From Ornithinibacillus halophilus (GTDB lineage Bacteria > Bacillota > Bacilli > Bacillales > Amphibacillaceae): a stretch of 64,000 nt of DNA. The stretch spans positions 30,339 through 94,338 of the forward strand of contig NZ_FQVW01000005.1 in NCBI RefSeq assembly GCF_900129485.1, read 5' to 3'. Each line of letters starts with the position of its first letter. Position 1 is the stretch's first letter. Position numbers and translations under genes: made by a program. Positions 1-8,815 of the stretch are shown one piece after another. Under the pieces are notes generated by a model, which worked only from the letters and a program-made list of their open reading frames with translations, did no database searches and had not been told where the DNA came from.

Positions 1-915
1 TGAACGACTCAAAACATCCGTAACTACACGGTTTCCTACTACTCTTTCCGTAATTTCAACAGATTGTAGAATAGGAACAGCACTATTTACAAGTGTACTT
101 AAAGTTGATGTAAAGCGCACCAATGCTCCTTTATGAATCAAAACACCTAGAAACGGAATTTTTAATTTCATCTTATCTATCTGGTAAGCAACTGCATCAT
201 TTTGTACCAAATATTTATAAAGAATGAGACCTAAAATAAATACAACTACAACTATCCACCAATAAGCACCTAGAAACTCACTTAAATCTAATACAAATTG
301 TGTATAGGCTGGTATTTCCTCACCAAATGAATTGAACATTCCTACGAATTGAGGTACAACAAACACTAACAAAAAGACAGTTAAGAAGAAAGTTACTACT
401 CCAACCACACTTGGGTACATTAAAGCGGACACTAATTTTTGTTTGTTTCTGTGTTCTTTCTCATAGTAGTCTGCCATTTGGTTTAGTATATCATCCAATT
501 TACCAGCTGCTTCTCCTGCATGAATCATATTAATCAACAGTGGTGGAAACACCTTAGGATGTCGCTCACAAGCAGCAGATAATGCTTGACCTTGGTCCAA
601 CTGCTTGTCAATATCATCTAAAGCTGTTCGTAAAGCATAGTTTGTCGTTTGCTGGCTCATCGTCTTTGTTGCATCTGAAATGGAGATACCTGCATGAATT
701 AGTGTTGCATATTGCCTCAAAAATATAACGAAATCCTCATTTTTAATTCGTTTGTTTATAATAATATCTTTATTCCAAGGTTTCGTTTCATCGATATTAA
801 AGATTATTAGTCCACTCTTCTCTAATTCTTCAAGTGCCTCCTTTTTTGAATCTGCATCAATGGTCCCTTTAATCTTTTGACCTGATAACCTTCTACCAGA
901 ATATTGATAATTCAT
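1..915 (-). CDS. pilC: Type IV pilus inner-membrane platform protein PilC/GspF (3' end outside window)
   Basis: The reading frame starts at ATG 915 and is open to the window edge, giving 305 residues; the C-terminus is missing. The N-terminus (MNYQYSGRRLSGQKIKGTID) is the usual PilC/GspF opening. A first GspF domain follows (about residues 60-180) with the conserved GEAAGKLDDIL-type stretch. Hydrophobic segments occur near residues 165-190 and 215-235, and a second GspF domain begins before the edge. PilC sits in the membrane and couples the PilB and PilT motors to pilin polymerisation. An AAAGGGG ribosome site precedes the ATG, and only 4 bp separate it from the pilT stop, so pilB-pilT-pilC look co-transcribed. 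Confidence 0.92.
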   Translation of the reverse strand, partial: MNYQYSGRRLSGQKIKGTIDADSKKEALEELEKSGLIIFNIDETKPWNKDIIINKRIKNEDFVIFLRQYATLIHAGISISDATKTMSQQTTNYALRTALDDIDKQLDQGQALSAACERHPKVFPPLLINMIHAGEAAGKLDDILNQMADYYEKEHRNKQKLVSALMYPSVVGVVTFFLTVFLLVFVVPQFVGMFNSFGEEIPAYTQFVLDLSEFLGAYWWIVVVVFILGLILYKYLVQNDAVAYQIDKMKLKIPFLGVLIHKGALVRFTSTLSTLVNSAVPILQSVEITERVVGNRVVTDVLSRS

Positions 916-919
916 CTTC

Positions 920-1960
920 TTAGTAACCCCTTTCCTGCATAAAAGGAGCAGCTGTTTCGTATGAAATCACATCTTCTTGCAATAGTTGTTTTAGGTCCAT
1001 TTCTAATGTATGCATTCCTTGCTCCCTGTTTGTTTGAAGGACATTTTGGACTTGATGTAATTTTTCATTACGGATGAGGTTTTTTACAGCAGATGTATTC
1101 ATTAATACTTCAGTTGCTACACGACGACCAGTACCATCTTTTGTTATCATCAATCTTTGTGAGATAACAGCATTTAAAATGGATGATAATTGAATTCGAA
1201 TTTGAGTCTGTTGTTCTGCGGGGAATACATCAATGATACGCTCAATCGTTGAAACAGCACCAGTAGTATGTAATGTTCCCAACACTAAATGTCCGGTTTC
1301 AGCCGCAGTAATAGCTGTTGAAATAGTTTCCAAATCACGCATTTCACCAACTAATATGACATCTGGATCTTGACGTAGACTTGCCCTTAATCCATTTACA
1401 AAGCTATTGGTATCAAATCCTATTTCACGCTGGTCAATAACCGACTGCTTATGATTATGGATATACTCTATTGGGTCTTCTAAAGTAATAATATGCCTTT
1501 GCATCGTTTGATTCATAAAATCTATCATTGAAGCTAATGTAGTACTTTTCCCACTACCTGTTGGCCCAGTTACCAAAACTAACCCCTGAGGTTTTTCCAT
1601 TATTTCCTTTGAAATTCTTGGCAAGTGCAATTCTTCTATCGATGGGATTCTTGTCGGCACAATTCTTATAGCTAATGACAACTCACCACGTTGATAGAAA
1701 GTATTAATCCTAAATCTAGACACTCCAGTGATTCCATACGAAAAATCCAATTCTCTATTTTCTTCTAATTTAAGCCAAAGTTCTTCTGGAATAATGGACT
1801 TGACAACTTCCTTTGTATCTGAAGGTTTTAACTTTTCATAGTCCTGTTCAATTAATTTTCCATTGATACGAAAAATAGGGGCCTTTCCAATAGTTAAATG
1901 TACATCTGATGCTTGAGTATAGAATGCATCTCTTAGCCATTGTTCAAATTGATCTTTCAT
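920..1960 (-). CDS. pilT: Type IV pilus retraction ATPase PilT
   Basis: A 346-residue protein of normal PilT length. It has Walker A GPTGSGKS at 132-139, an Asp box after it (LEDPIEYIHNH), Walker B (VILVGEMRD) near 201-209 and a His box (HLVLGTLHTTGA). PilT hexamers depolymerise the pilus and drive twitching motility. The N-terminal DVHL and AIRIVP elements fit PilT better than PilB, and there is no zinc tetracysteine. It lies between pilB and pilC, 12 bp downstream of pilB. B. subtilis itself has only the comG pseudopilus and no PilT, so a retraction motor points to true type IV pili here. PilU-like or other specialised roles cannot be excluded. Confidence 0.93.
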   Translation of the reverse strand: MKDQFEQWLRDAFYTQASDVHLTIGKAPIFRINGKLIEQDYEKLKPSDTKEVVKSIIPEELWLKLEENRELDFSYGITGVSRFRINTFYQRGELSLAIRIVPTRIPSIEELHLPRISKEIMEKPQGLVLVTGPTGSGKSTTLASMIDFMNQTMQRHIITLEDPIEYIHNHKQSVIDQREIGFDTNSFVNGLRASLRQDPDVILVGEMRDLETISTAITAAETGHLVLGTLHTTGAVSTIERIIDVFPAEQQTQIRIQLSSILNAVISQRLMITKDGTGRRVATEVLMNTSAVKNLIRNEKLHQVQNVLQTNREQGMHTLEMDLKQLLQEDVISYETAAPFMQERGY

Positions 1961-1972
1961 ATATATCCCCCC

Positions 1973-3598
1973 TTACACACTAATAGAAACTTGCATAATT
2001 TCTTCGATAGTTGTCAATCCTTGTTTAACTTTCTCTAACCCATCATGAATTAGAAATTGCATACCATCCTGTTTGGCATAGTTTCTTATGTCTCCAATAG
2101 AGCGATTATTTAATAGCATAGTCTTAATTGTGTCATCTATAACTACTACTTCATGTACGGCAATTCTTCCTCTGTACCCACGGTGATGACAACTACTGCA
2201 ACCCTTACCATATGAAACGGTTTCGACATCAACACCGTTATAGTAAAAAATCTCTTTCTCCATTACTGTAGGTTCTCTTTCTGTTACACAATCTCTACAT
2301 ATTTTTCGTACCAGACGTTGTGCGACAACGCCATTTAGTGAAGAAACTACTAAGTATGGTTCAATTCCCATATCCGTTAAACGAGGAATAGCATCTAGTG
2401 CACTATTTGTATGCAATGTACTTAAAACTAAATGACCTGTTAAAGAGGCGCGAATGGCTATTTCTGCAGTCTCTTGGTCACGAATTTCTCCAACCATTAT
2501 AATATTTGGGTCTTGTCTAAGGATTGAGCGTAGTCCGTTGGCAAATGTTAAACCTACTGCACTATTTACTTGCACTTGGTTTACACCTTCCATTTGGTAT
2601 TCAACAGGATCTTCAACTGTCACGATATTAACATTTTCCTCATTCATTTGATTTATAGATGCATATAGAGTAGAAGTTTTCCCTGAACCGGTTGGCCCTG
2701 TAATGAGTACTAATCCTGATGGCTGAGAAATCAAATGCTTGTACTTTTCCTTGTTTTGTTCTGAGAAGTTTAATTCACTCAGTTTCAATAATGCACTGCT
2801 TAAATCCAAGATTCGAATAACAACTTTTTCACCGTGTACTGTCGGTAGACTCGATATTCTCAAATCAACCGGAGTTACTCCAACTGTTGTCTTAATACGC
2901 CCATCTTGTGGCAAGCGCGTTTGTGTAATATTTAAATCAGCAAGAATTTTTATTCTAGCTACTAAGGAATTTTGTAACTGTTTAGGTATCGTCTTCTCTG
3001 AGCGTAGTTGACCATCAATACGATAACGAACATTAACTGCTGCTTCTTGTGGATCAATATGAATGTCACTCGCCTTTAGCTGTACCCCAGTTGTCAAAAT
3101 TTGATCTAATAAATTAATAACTGGTGATTCATCTACAGTATCTGCTGTTTCCTCAGTAGTCATCTCTCCATCATTTTTATAGTAATACTTGTTAATGGCA
3201 TACAAAATATCATCTTTAGTCGCTATGACTGGAGAAATACTTAGACCAGTAGACAATTCTAAATCGTCAATAACGTAATAATCCATGGGGTCCTTCATTG
3301 CAATCATCATTTCATTTTCTTGAATACGTAGAGGCATTATTACATTATCTTGTGCAAATTCTCGTGACACAAATCCTAGTACTCGTTCATCTATTGGATA
3401 TTGGTATAGTGATACATGTGGTATTCCTAATTGAAATTCCAGCACTTCTATTAGTTGTCGCTCAGTTATGTAGCCTCGCTCTAACAATGAATCCCCTAAT
3501 TTTTGGTTATCCTTTTTATTTTCAAGTGTTTCATTTATTTGTTCTTCAGTTACTAAACCCGCTTCTTGAAGCAGATCCCCAAGTCTTTTTCTTGGCAT
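1973..3598 (-). CDS. pilB: Type IV pilus assembly ATPase PilB (GspE family)
   Basis: A 541-residue protein with the full PilB architecture. An N-terminal MshEN-type module (about 1-140, GDLLQEAGLVTEEQ then GDSLLERGYITERQL) often binds cyclic di-GMP in this family. It is followed by an N2 domain and the ATPase core with Walker A GPTGSGKT (301-308), Walker B IIMVGEIRD (366-374), a His box, and a zinc tetracysteine (C434, C437, C467, C470). It powers pilus extension with PilC. A diguanylate cyclase (dgcP) is encoded elsewhere in the window, but a link is speculative. It is followed closely by pilT, and the upstream gene stops 3 bp away, so this is one operon. Confidence 0.93.
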   Translation of the reverse strand: MPRKRLGDLLQEAGLVTEEQINETLENKKDNQKLGDSLLERGYITERQLIEVLEFQLGIPHVSLYQYPIDERVLGFVSREFAQDNVIMPLRIQENEMMIAMKDPMDYYVIDDLELSTGLSISPVIATKDDILYAINKYYYKNDGEMTTEETADTVDESPVINLLDQILTTGVQLKASDIHIDPQEAAVNVRYRIDGQLRSEKTIPKQLQNSLVARIKILADLNITQTRLPQDGRIKTTVGVTPVDLRISSLPTVHGEKVVIRILDLSSALLKLSELNFSEQNKEKYKHLISQPSGLVLITGPTGSGKTSTLYASINQMNEENVNIVTVEDPVEYQMEGVNQVQVNSAVGLTFANGLRSILRQDPNIIMVGEIRDQETAEIAIRASLTGHLVLSTLHTNSALDAIPRLTDMGIEPYLVVSSLNGVVAQRLVRKICRDCVTEREPTVMEKEIFYYNGVDVETVSYGKGCSSCHHRGYRGRIAVHEVVVIDDTIKTMLLNNRSIGDIRNYAKQDGMQFLIHDGLEKVKQGLTTIEEIMQVSISV

Positions 3599-3601
3599 TC
3601 T

Positions 3602-4039
3602 TTATTCCTCACTTTCACTTCCTACTACATTGATAGTAATAGTTGAATTAGTGTTTGATTGTTTACCTTTAGCCTTATCAATTACTGCGGTTACAGTGAA
3701 ATATATCTTGTTTGCTTCCTCATCTATGGATGTTGTATCTATAAAAAATGAATAATTATCGTCTAATTCAACTTCATGATTCAATAATACACCTGAAGAT
3801 ATGTCCAATTCCTCTATATCAGAAATTGTATCCGGTAAATTTTTTTCGATGTAAGCATGGTAATAATCTACACCCATTTCGGCAATTTGTTCTGCCACTA
3901 GGTTTTCTTCTATTGTTGTTATTTGTTTAGTGGTATTAGTAATTTGAAAGAACAACGTCATCAAGAATAACAGAAACAAAGTAATAATCATTATTGTTAA
4001 AACTAACGCTGCACCAGTTTCATTTTTAAATGAATTCAA
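3602..4039 (-). CDS. PilX-like minor pilus assembly protein
   Basis: A 145-residue protein starting at a TTG codon (4039-4037) that overlaps the stop of the upstream prepilin gene by 4 bp, which suggests translational coupling. The N-terminus has a short charged stretch, then GAALVLTIMIITLFLLFLMT, the hydrophobic helix of PilX-N proteins. Like PilX, it lacks the Glu at position 5 after the putative cleavage Gly. The rest is soluble and probably exported. The likely role is a minor pilin priming assembly or decorating the fibre. This is assigned from the N-terminus and operon position only; the C-terminal part is not recognised. Confidence 0.7.
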   Translation of the reverse strand: MNSFKNETGAALVLTIMIITLFLLFLMTLFFQITNTTKQITTIEENLVAEQIAEMGVDYYHAYIEKNLPDTISDIEELDISSGVLLNHEVELDDNYSFFIDTTSIDEEANKIYFTVTAVIDKAKGKQSNTNSTITINVVGSESEE

Positions 4040-4461
4040 CTGTCTTCACCCTCATTTTTTGCGACATATGTATAGGATTCACTAAGTAGTCGGTTATTTT
4101 CAGGATGAAAAATTTGAATATACGTACGATATAGTTCCACATCTTCTTCTAAACAAACTTTTAATTGAACGTTATATTTGGGATTTTCTACCGGAATTGT
4201 AGTAAAAGAGTTGGAACATAATTGTATATCTTCACTGTAAATATGAACAGTAGAATCATTTTTTATTTCATAAGCAATTTGTCCTAATAAGTTACTAGCC
4301 ACCAATTCATCATCAGCATTGTTATTCCATAGAGCAATCTGTGGAATAATTGGTAAAAGCACCATAATAACCATGCCTAAAATCGCAATTGATGCTATAA
4401 TTTCTATAAGGGTAAACCCATAATTATTAATCAAGTTCTTTTTATCATACATTGAGTTCAC
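4036..4461 (-). CDS. Type II/IV prepilin (PilV-like minor pilin)
   Basis: A 141-residue prepilin with a basic leader (MNSMYDKKNLINNY), cleavage motif G-FTLIE at about residues 15-20, and the single N-terminal hydrophobic helix that packs in the filament core. A class III prepilin peptidase would cut after the Gly and methylate the Phe; that peptidase is not in the window. Two cysteines (SNSF-preceding and VCLEED regions) could form a disulfide in the globular head. It is the first gene of the leftward pilus operon visible here, and its stop overlaps the start of the PilX-like gene. It is most likely a minor pilin, since the head is short and not repetitive. Confidence 0.85.
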   Translation of the reverse strand: MNSMYDKKNLINNYGFTLIEIIASIAILGMVIMVLLPIIPQIALWNNNADDELVASNLLGQIAYEIKNDSTVHIYSEDIQLCSNSFTTIPVENPKYNVQLKVCLEEDVELYRTYIQIFHPENNRLLSESYTYVAKNEGEDS

Positions 4462-4512
4462 TCCCTGTCTACGTTTTTACCCAATTATACCATTATATCG
4501 GATGTGATAAAC

Positions 4513-5430
4513 ATGATATTTCGACAATTTAGACAAGAAAATGGGATGACATTAGTAGAGTCACTCGCAACAATAAGTTTATTCGCTATTGTTATTGTAT
4601 TATCCTCTACTACAATTTTTCAGATTATGGGAAATGAGGAAACAGTAAGTAGGCAAGTGTCTTCTACACAAGTTGCGAACATTGTATTATCTGATTTAAA
4701 ATCACAATATAATGATAAAGACAGTAGCATTTGTATAGATGATGCTTTTCCATCTTTTTCTATCGAAGAAAACAGTATTGGGGAACTGTCTGATGATAAA
4801 AAATGCATTACCATAAATGACCATAATTCCTCCCAAGCACTATCTATTAAAGTAAAATCAGATACTGGAACAGAAGTTAGCAGTACTTGGGAAAAGAAAA
4901 GATTAAAAATAACCAAAAACATTAACATGCTCCAAAACGAAACAGATTCCGACAAAGAAGATTTTAATGACTATATTGAAGGTGACGACCAGAATCTTTG
5001 TATTATTTTCACAGAGGATACTAAGTTTATTGATTATGTTAATACCAAAAATGGGAATTCAAAAAACGGTTGTAACGTAATAACTTTTGAAAAAAATGCT
5101 GCTTTCATGAATGGTTTAAGATTACATAACCACATAAATGAATTTATAGTTGAGGACCTATATATATTTGGAGATTTAACAATCCAAAACCACACCCATA
5201 TTTATGCTGATAATCTTTTTATAATAGGAAATATACATTTAGGGAAGGGTAGTATAACAATTACCGAAAATATGTATGTTGACGGTAATATAAATTTTCA
5301 TCCAAACAGTAATATCTCAATAACTAAAAATCTATTTACTACCGGAACGTATTCTGCCCCCCAATTATCTGGAATATCTGTATGTCGTGTAGAAACACTT
5401 GACGACCTCAGCGATTGTCCAGTTGAATAA
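4513..5430 (+). CDS. Prepilin fused to bactofilin-like beta-helix, paralogue 1
   Basis: About 305 residues from ATG 4513. A GTG at 4504 in the same frame lies inside the ribosome site GGATGTGAT (one mismatch to GGAGGTGAT), so the ATG is preferred. The N-terminus carries a type III signal, G-MTLVE, and a hydrophobic helix. Residues about 60-195 form a globular part with paired cysteines. From about 195 to 290 a repetitive stretch of short beta-strands (DLTIQNHTHIYADNLFI, GNIHL, GNINF) resembles the polymer-forming bactofilin fold. It reads away from the pilus operon, 51 bp from it, and is a paralogue of the next gene. It is probably exported and anchored in or on the pilus; the function is unknown. 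Confidence 0.8.
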   Translation: MIFRQFRQENGMTLVESLATISLFAIVIVLSSTTIFQIMGNEETVSRQVSSTQVANIVLSDLKSQYNDKDSSICIDDAFPSFSIEENSIGELSDDKKCITINDHNSSQALSIKVKSDTGTEVSSTWEKKRLKITKNINMLQNETDSDKEDFNDYIEGDDQNLCIIFTEDTKFIDYVNTKNGNSKNGCNVITFEKNAAFMNGLRLHNHINEFIVEDLYIFGDLTIQNHTHIYADNLFIIGNIHLGKGSITITENMYVDGNINFHPNSNISITKNLFTTGTYSAPQLSGISVCRVETLDDLSDCPVE

Positions 5431-5501
5431 TAACTATATATAAATTAAATATACTAGGGAAGGATATAAACACACATTTTTATGGATTGGATGTGTAATT
5501 T

Positions 5502-6578
5502 ATGTCCTTCTCTTTTTTAAAAAAACAGGCAGGTATCACTCTAATTGAATTACTAGCTACCTTGAGTCTTTTTTCTATAGTTATTACACTTACTTCCACT
5601 CTCATTCTCCAAATATTTAATAGTGAAGATAATATTAGAAAGCAAATATCTACGAAACAAGAATTAAATATACTTATAAATGAGATTAGGCAGCAATATA
5701 GAGATAATAACTTAACGATTTGTTATGAAAATAACCAGTTGAGCATCGAAGAATTACAAATAACCTATACAAATATTAGTGAGGCATCTTTTCAAAACAA
5801 TGGAAATACATTTTCAGGAGCTAACAGTAATACTTGTATGGAAGTGGACACTGAAAGTCCTTTAATAATTAAAATAGCAACAAGTACTACAAAAATTGAA
5901 ACAACCTTGATAAATCAATCCAATCAATATACTAAGGATATCCAACTAGTTCATGAACATGACGAAGTTGAAGAGCCTGGTGGAGATTCTTATGATGTTT
6001 TATTCACTTTTCAATGCAACTTTGAAGGAAATCCAAATTTCACAAAAACACGATCACCTACTGTAGAATTTATTCTAAATCCCCTTTGTGGATCACCTTC
6101 TATTTATACAGTTGAAAATAATGCAACTTTTTCAAGAAATCTTTTACTGAATCCTCAAGTTAACCTAAACGTAAATAATAACTTCTATTCTACAGAAAAT
6201 GTTAACAGCATTAATATTGAGGAAAATTCAAATCTTAACGTTTCGGGGAATGGAATTTTCTATGGAAATGTAACGTTGTCACCTAATGCTAAGTTACAAA
6301 TAGATGGTGATGCAACGTTTAACGATAATATTATACTAGACAGGAAAGGGAGAGTTGTCTCTGAAATTTCAATTGGTGGAGATGTTATAATACATGGCAA
6401 TATCACAATGCCTCAATTTACTATGTTAACTATAGATGGGAACGCTAAATTAAACGGGAACATTTATCTTCAACCACAATCTCTAATAATAATTAAAGGT
6501 GACGCTATTTGTAATGGATTCATTGATAATAAAAGCAGTATTCAAGTTAACCCAAATAAAATCAATACCTGTTCATAA
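5502..6578 (+). CDS. Prepilin fused to bactofilin-like beta-helix, paralogue 2
   Basis: A 358-residue paralogue of the gene before it, from ATG 5502 with ribosome site GGATGTG. The type III signal is AG-ITLIE (residue 11 on) followed by a hydrophobic helix to about 40. The C-terminal half (200-350) has at least five GDxxxxGNI-like turns (GNGIFYGNV, GDATFNDNI, GGDVIIHGNI, GNAKLNGNI, GDAICNGFI), typical of a right-handed beta-helix such as bactofilin. Six cysteines (74, 112, 172, 196, 337, 357) match the order in the paralogue. The two genes probably form an operon ended by the hairpin at 6603-6633. Its role as pilus tip or surface component is inferred. Confidence 0.82.
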   Translation: MSFSFLKKQAGITLIELLATLSLFSIVITLTSTLILQIFNSEDNIRKQISTKQELNILINEIRQQYRDNNLTICYENNQLSIEELQITYTNISEASFQNNGNTFSGANSNTCMEVDTESPLIIKIATSTTKIETTLINQSNQYTKDIQLVHEHDEVEEPGGDSYDVLFTFQCNFEGNPNFTKTRSPTVEFILNPLCGSPSIYTVENNATFSRNLLLNPQVNLNVNNNFYSTENVNSINIEENSNLNVSGNGIFYGNVTLSPNAKLQIDGDATFNDNIILDRKGRVVSEISIGGDVIIHGNITMPQFTMLTIDGNAKLNGNIYLQPQSLIIIKGDAICNGFIDNKSSIQVNPNKINTCS

Positions 6579-6602
6579 GTGGAATTATGTACCTGATAAA
6601 TA

Positions 6603-6633
6603 GAAACGTGAGCTCATCGACTCACGTTTCTTT
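6603..6633. terminator. Bidirectional terminator between prepilin gene and ytkL
   Basis: A perfect 10-bp stem (GAAACGTGAG / CTCACGTTTC, 8-nt loop) followed by TTT lies between two convergent genes and overlaps the ytkL stop codon by 2 bp. Confidence 0.75.
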
Positions 6634-7312
6634 ATAACTCCATCTCTTCCCCAATCTCCATCACTTTTCCTTCGCCAGTCTTCACTTTACTAGCAAAAGC
6701 CTCAGCATCCTGCTCGATTACTGGGAATGTATTGTAATGGATTGGAACAACGACGTTTGATTTAATCCAGTCTGCTGCAACTAACGCATCTTCTGGTCCC
6801 ATGGTGAAGTTATCACCTATTGGAACAAATGCTAAATCAATATCATTCATATTCCCATACATTTTTAAATCCGTAAATAATGCCGTATCTCCTAAATGAT
6901 AGATTGTTTTCCCTTCTATAGTTAACAAAATTCCACCAGGCATTCCGGTGTAAACGATCGTACCATCCTCTTCGCTATAAGAGGATCCATGGAACGCTTG
7001 AGTAAACTTCACTTTCCCAAAGTCAAACTCTCGGGAACCACCAATATGCATTGGATGTGTATTAATCCCTTTCCCACCTAAATAAACAGCTAATTCATTA
7101 GGTGCAACGACTAGCGCACCGGTACGTTTAGCGATATCTACTGTATCACCGACATGATCATTATGTCCGTGCGTTAATAAAATGACATCGGCCTCCACAT
7201 TACTAGCATCCAAATCACACGCTTCATTCCCCGAAATAAACGGGTCAATCAAAATCGTATGCGAGTCAGTCTTTACCTTAACAACAGAATGTCCATGATA
7301 AGAAACCTTCAT
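6632..7312 (-). CDS. ytkL: UPF0173 metal-dependent hydrolase YtkL (MBL fold)
   Basis: A 226-residue beta-lactamase-fold protein with the di-metal motif [10 protein letters not shown] near residues 50-60, a second His in GxxHLGD (YHLGDTALF) and a conserved C-terminal HYNTFP. Length and motifs match the YtkL/UPF0173 family of the Bacilli, whose substrate is not established. AAGGAG sits 9 nt before the ATG. It is a single gene between the convergent pilin terminator and the ald terminator, with no operon partner. It is named by family resemblance; the true substrate is unknown. Confidence 0.88.
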   Translation of the reverse strand: MKVSYHGHSVVKVKTDSHTILIDPFISGNEACDLDASNVEADVILLTHGHNDHVGDTVDIAKRTGALVVAPNELAVYLGGKGINTHPMHIGGSREFDFGKVKFTQAFHGSSYSEEDGTIVYTGMPGGILLTIEGKTIYHLGDTALFTDLKMYGNMNDIDLAFVPIGDNFTMGPEDALVAADWIKSNVVVPIHYNTFPVIEQDAEAFASKVKTGEGKVMEIGEEMEL

Positions 7313-7469
7313 TGATAACCACTCCTTCTAATTAATTTTATAGTATGTATTCGATAAATATCCTTAAAATCCTGCTGACGAATAGTATATTGACCATCAG
7401 TGTTACTACTGGACAACAATTTCTAGCATTGCTCAAAATAAAAGAGTTAATACTCTCATTTCTTACAAA

Positions 7470-7506
7470 TTAAAAAGAGGCTGATCCTATACCAGGTCAA
7501 CCTCTT
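7470..7506 (-). terminator. Rho-independent terminator of ald
   Basis: A 12-bp stem with one mismatch (AAGAGG...CCTCTT arms at 7475-7480 and 7501-7506) is followed on the minus strand by TTTTTAATTT, just downstream of the ald stop. Confidence 0.8.
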
Positions 7507-7513
7507 CTCTCAT

Positions 7514-8626
7514 TTATAGTAAATCAAAAACGTCTGCATATTCTAAGCCATGTGCTTCAGCTACAGCTTCATAGGTTACATAACCATCTGCTGTATTGAT
7601 TCCTTTTCTTAGAGCTGCATTATCATTACACGCTTTTTTGTAGCCTTTATTCGCAATTTGCAACGCATATGGTACCGTTACATTTGTTAAACCAATCGTT
7701 GATGTTCTTGGAACAGCGCCAGGCATATTGGCTACTGAGTAATGAAGAACACCATGCTTTGTGTACGTTGGATTATCATGAGTAGTAATTCGGTCACTTG
7801 TTTCAAAGATACCACCTTGGTCAATCGCAACATCAACAATAACAGATCCTTCTGACATTGCTTGGACCATGTCTTCAGTAACTAGTTTTGGTGCGCGTGC
7901 TCCAGGAATTAAAACTGCACCAATAACTAAGTCAGACTCAGCAATAGAATTTGCAATATTTAATGGATTCGACATCATTGTATTAATAGAGGAACCAAAA
8001 ATATCGTCCAATTGTCTTAATCGGTCAGGATTTAAATCAATAATTGTAACGTCAGCACCTAAGCCAGCAGCGATTTTTGCTGAATTCATTCCAACAACTC
8101 CACCACCAATAACTGTTACCTTGGCACGTTTTACCCCAGGAATTCCAGCTAGTAAGACGCCTTTTCCACCTTTTGATTTTTCTAGGAATTGGGCTCCAAT
8201 TTGAGCAGCCATTCTTCCTGCTACTTCACTCATAGGAGTTAACAATGGAAGGGTTCTATTTTCTAATTGAACCGTCTCATAAGCAATCCCTACGACTTTT
8301 TTATCAATCATGGCCTTTGTTAGTTCAGGCTCTGCTGCTAAATGTAAGTATGTAAATAAAATAAGTCCTTCATAAAAATAATCATATTCCTCAGGTAGTG
8401 GTTCCTTTACTTTCATAACCATTTCCTGTTTCCAAGCTTCCTTTGCACTACCAACGATAATTGCTCCTGCATCCTCATACTGTTCATCAGTGAAGCCCGA
8501 GCCAAGTCCCGCTCCAGTCTCGATAAAAATATCGTGTCCTGCTCCTTTTAGCGACAGCACCCCAGCTGGAGTCATTGCTACACGATTTTCATTGTTCTTT
8601 ATCTCTCGTGGAACCCCTATGTTCAT
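7514..8626 (-). CDS. ald: Alanine dehydrogenase
   Basis: A 370-residue NAD-dependent enzyme interconverting L-alanine and pyruvate plus ammonium; in spore formers it lets cells use alanine as a nitrogen and carbon source and supports sporulation. The substrate-binding and catalytic residues of the family are present: R15, K74 (MKVKEP), H95 (YLHLAAEP), and the NAD-binding [10 protein letters not shown] in the central Rossmann domain, then an Asp in VDVAIDQGG. It is monocistronic: a terminator follows it, and a near-consensus cre site (8666-8680) precedes it, which suggests carbon-catabolite control by the CcpA encoded in this window. AdeR, the B. subtilis activator, is not seen here. Confidence 0.96.
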   Translation of the reverse strand: MNIGVPREIKNNENRVAMTPAGVLSLKGAGHDIFIETGAGLGSGFTDEQYEDAGAIIVGSAKEAWKQEMVMKVKEPLPEEYDYFYEGLILFTYLHLAAEPELTKAMIDKKVVGIAYETVQLENRTLPLLTPMSEVAGRMAAQIGAQFLEKSKGGKGVLLAGIPGVKRAKVTVIGGGVVGMNSAKIAAGLGADVTIIDLNPDRLRQLDDIFGSSINTMMSNPLNIANSIAESDLVIGAVLIPGARAPKLVTEDMVQAMSEGSVIVDVAIDQGGIFETSDRITTHDNPTYTKHGVLHYSVANMPGAVPRTSTIGLTNVTVPYALQIANKGYKKACNDNAALRKGINTADGYVTYEAVAEAHGLEYADVFDLL

Positions 8627-8665
8627 CTTATTCCCATCCCTTCTTACAATTATATTTTAAAAACT

Positions 8666-8680
8666 ATGTAAGCATTTTCA
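8666..8680 (-). promoter_or_regulatory. Putative cre site (CcpA operator) upstream of ald
   Basis: Plus-strand ATGTAAGCATTTTCA matches the cre consensus WTGNAANCGNWNNCW at 14 of 15 positions; the mismatch is the central G. It lies 40 bp before the ald start, within the likely promoter region (TATAAT on the minus strand lies between it and the gene). Confidence 0.5.
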
Positions 8681-8760
8681 TTGTAACAAATTTTCCGTGA
8701 AAAAGCATTAATACAAATACTCTTTTAATGGGATTTTTACAACTACCTTTTACTCCCTAT

Positions 8761-8792
8761 TAAAAACACAGCCCAACTTTCATTGGACTGTG
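8761..8792 (-). terminator. Terminator of the small gene at 8816-8968
   Basis: A 10-bp stem with one wobble (CACAGTCCAA / TTGGGCTGTG read on the minus strand) is followed by TTTTTAAT. Confidence 0.75.
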
Positions 8793-8815
8793 CAAAACTT
8801 CTGTTTCTAAAGTTT

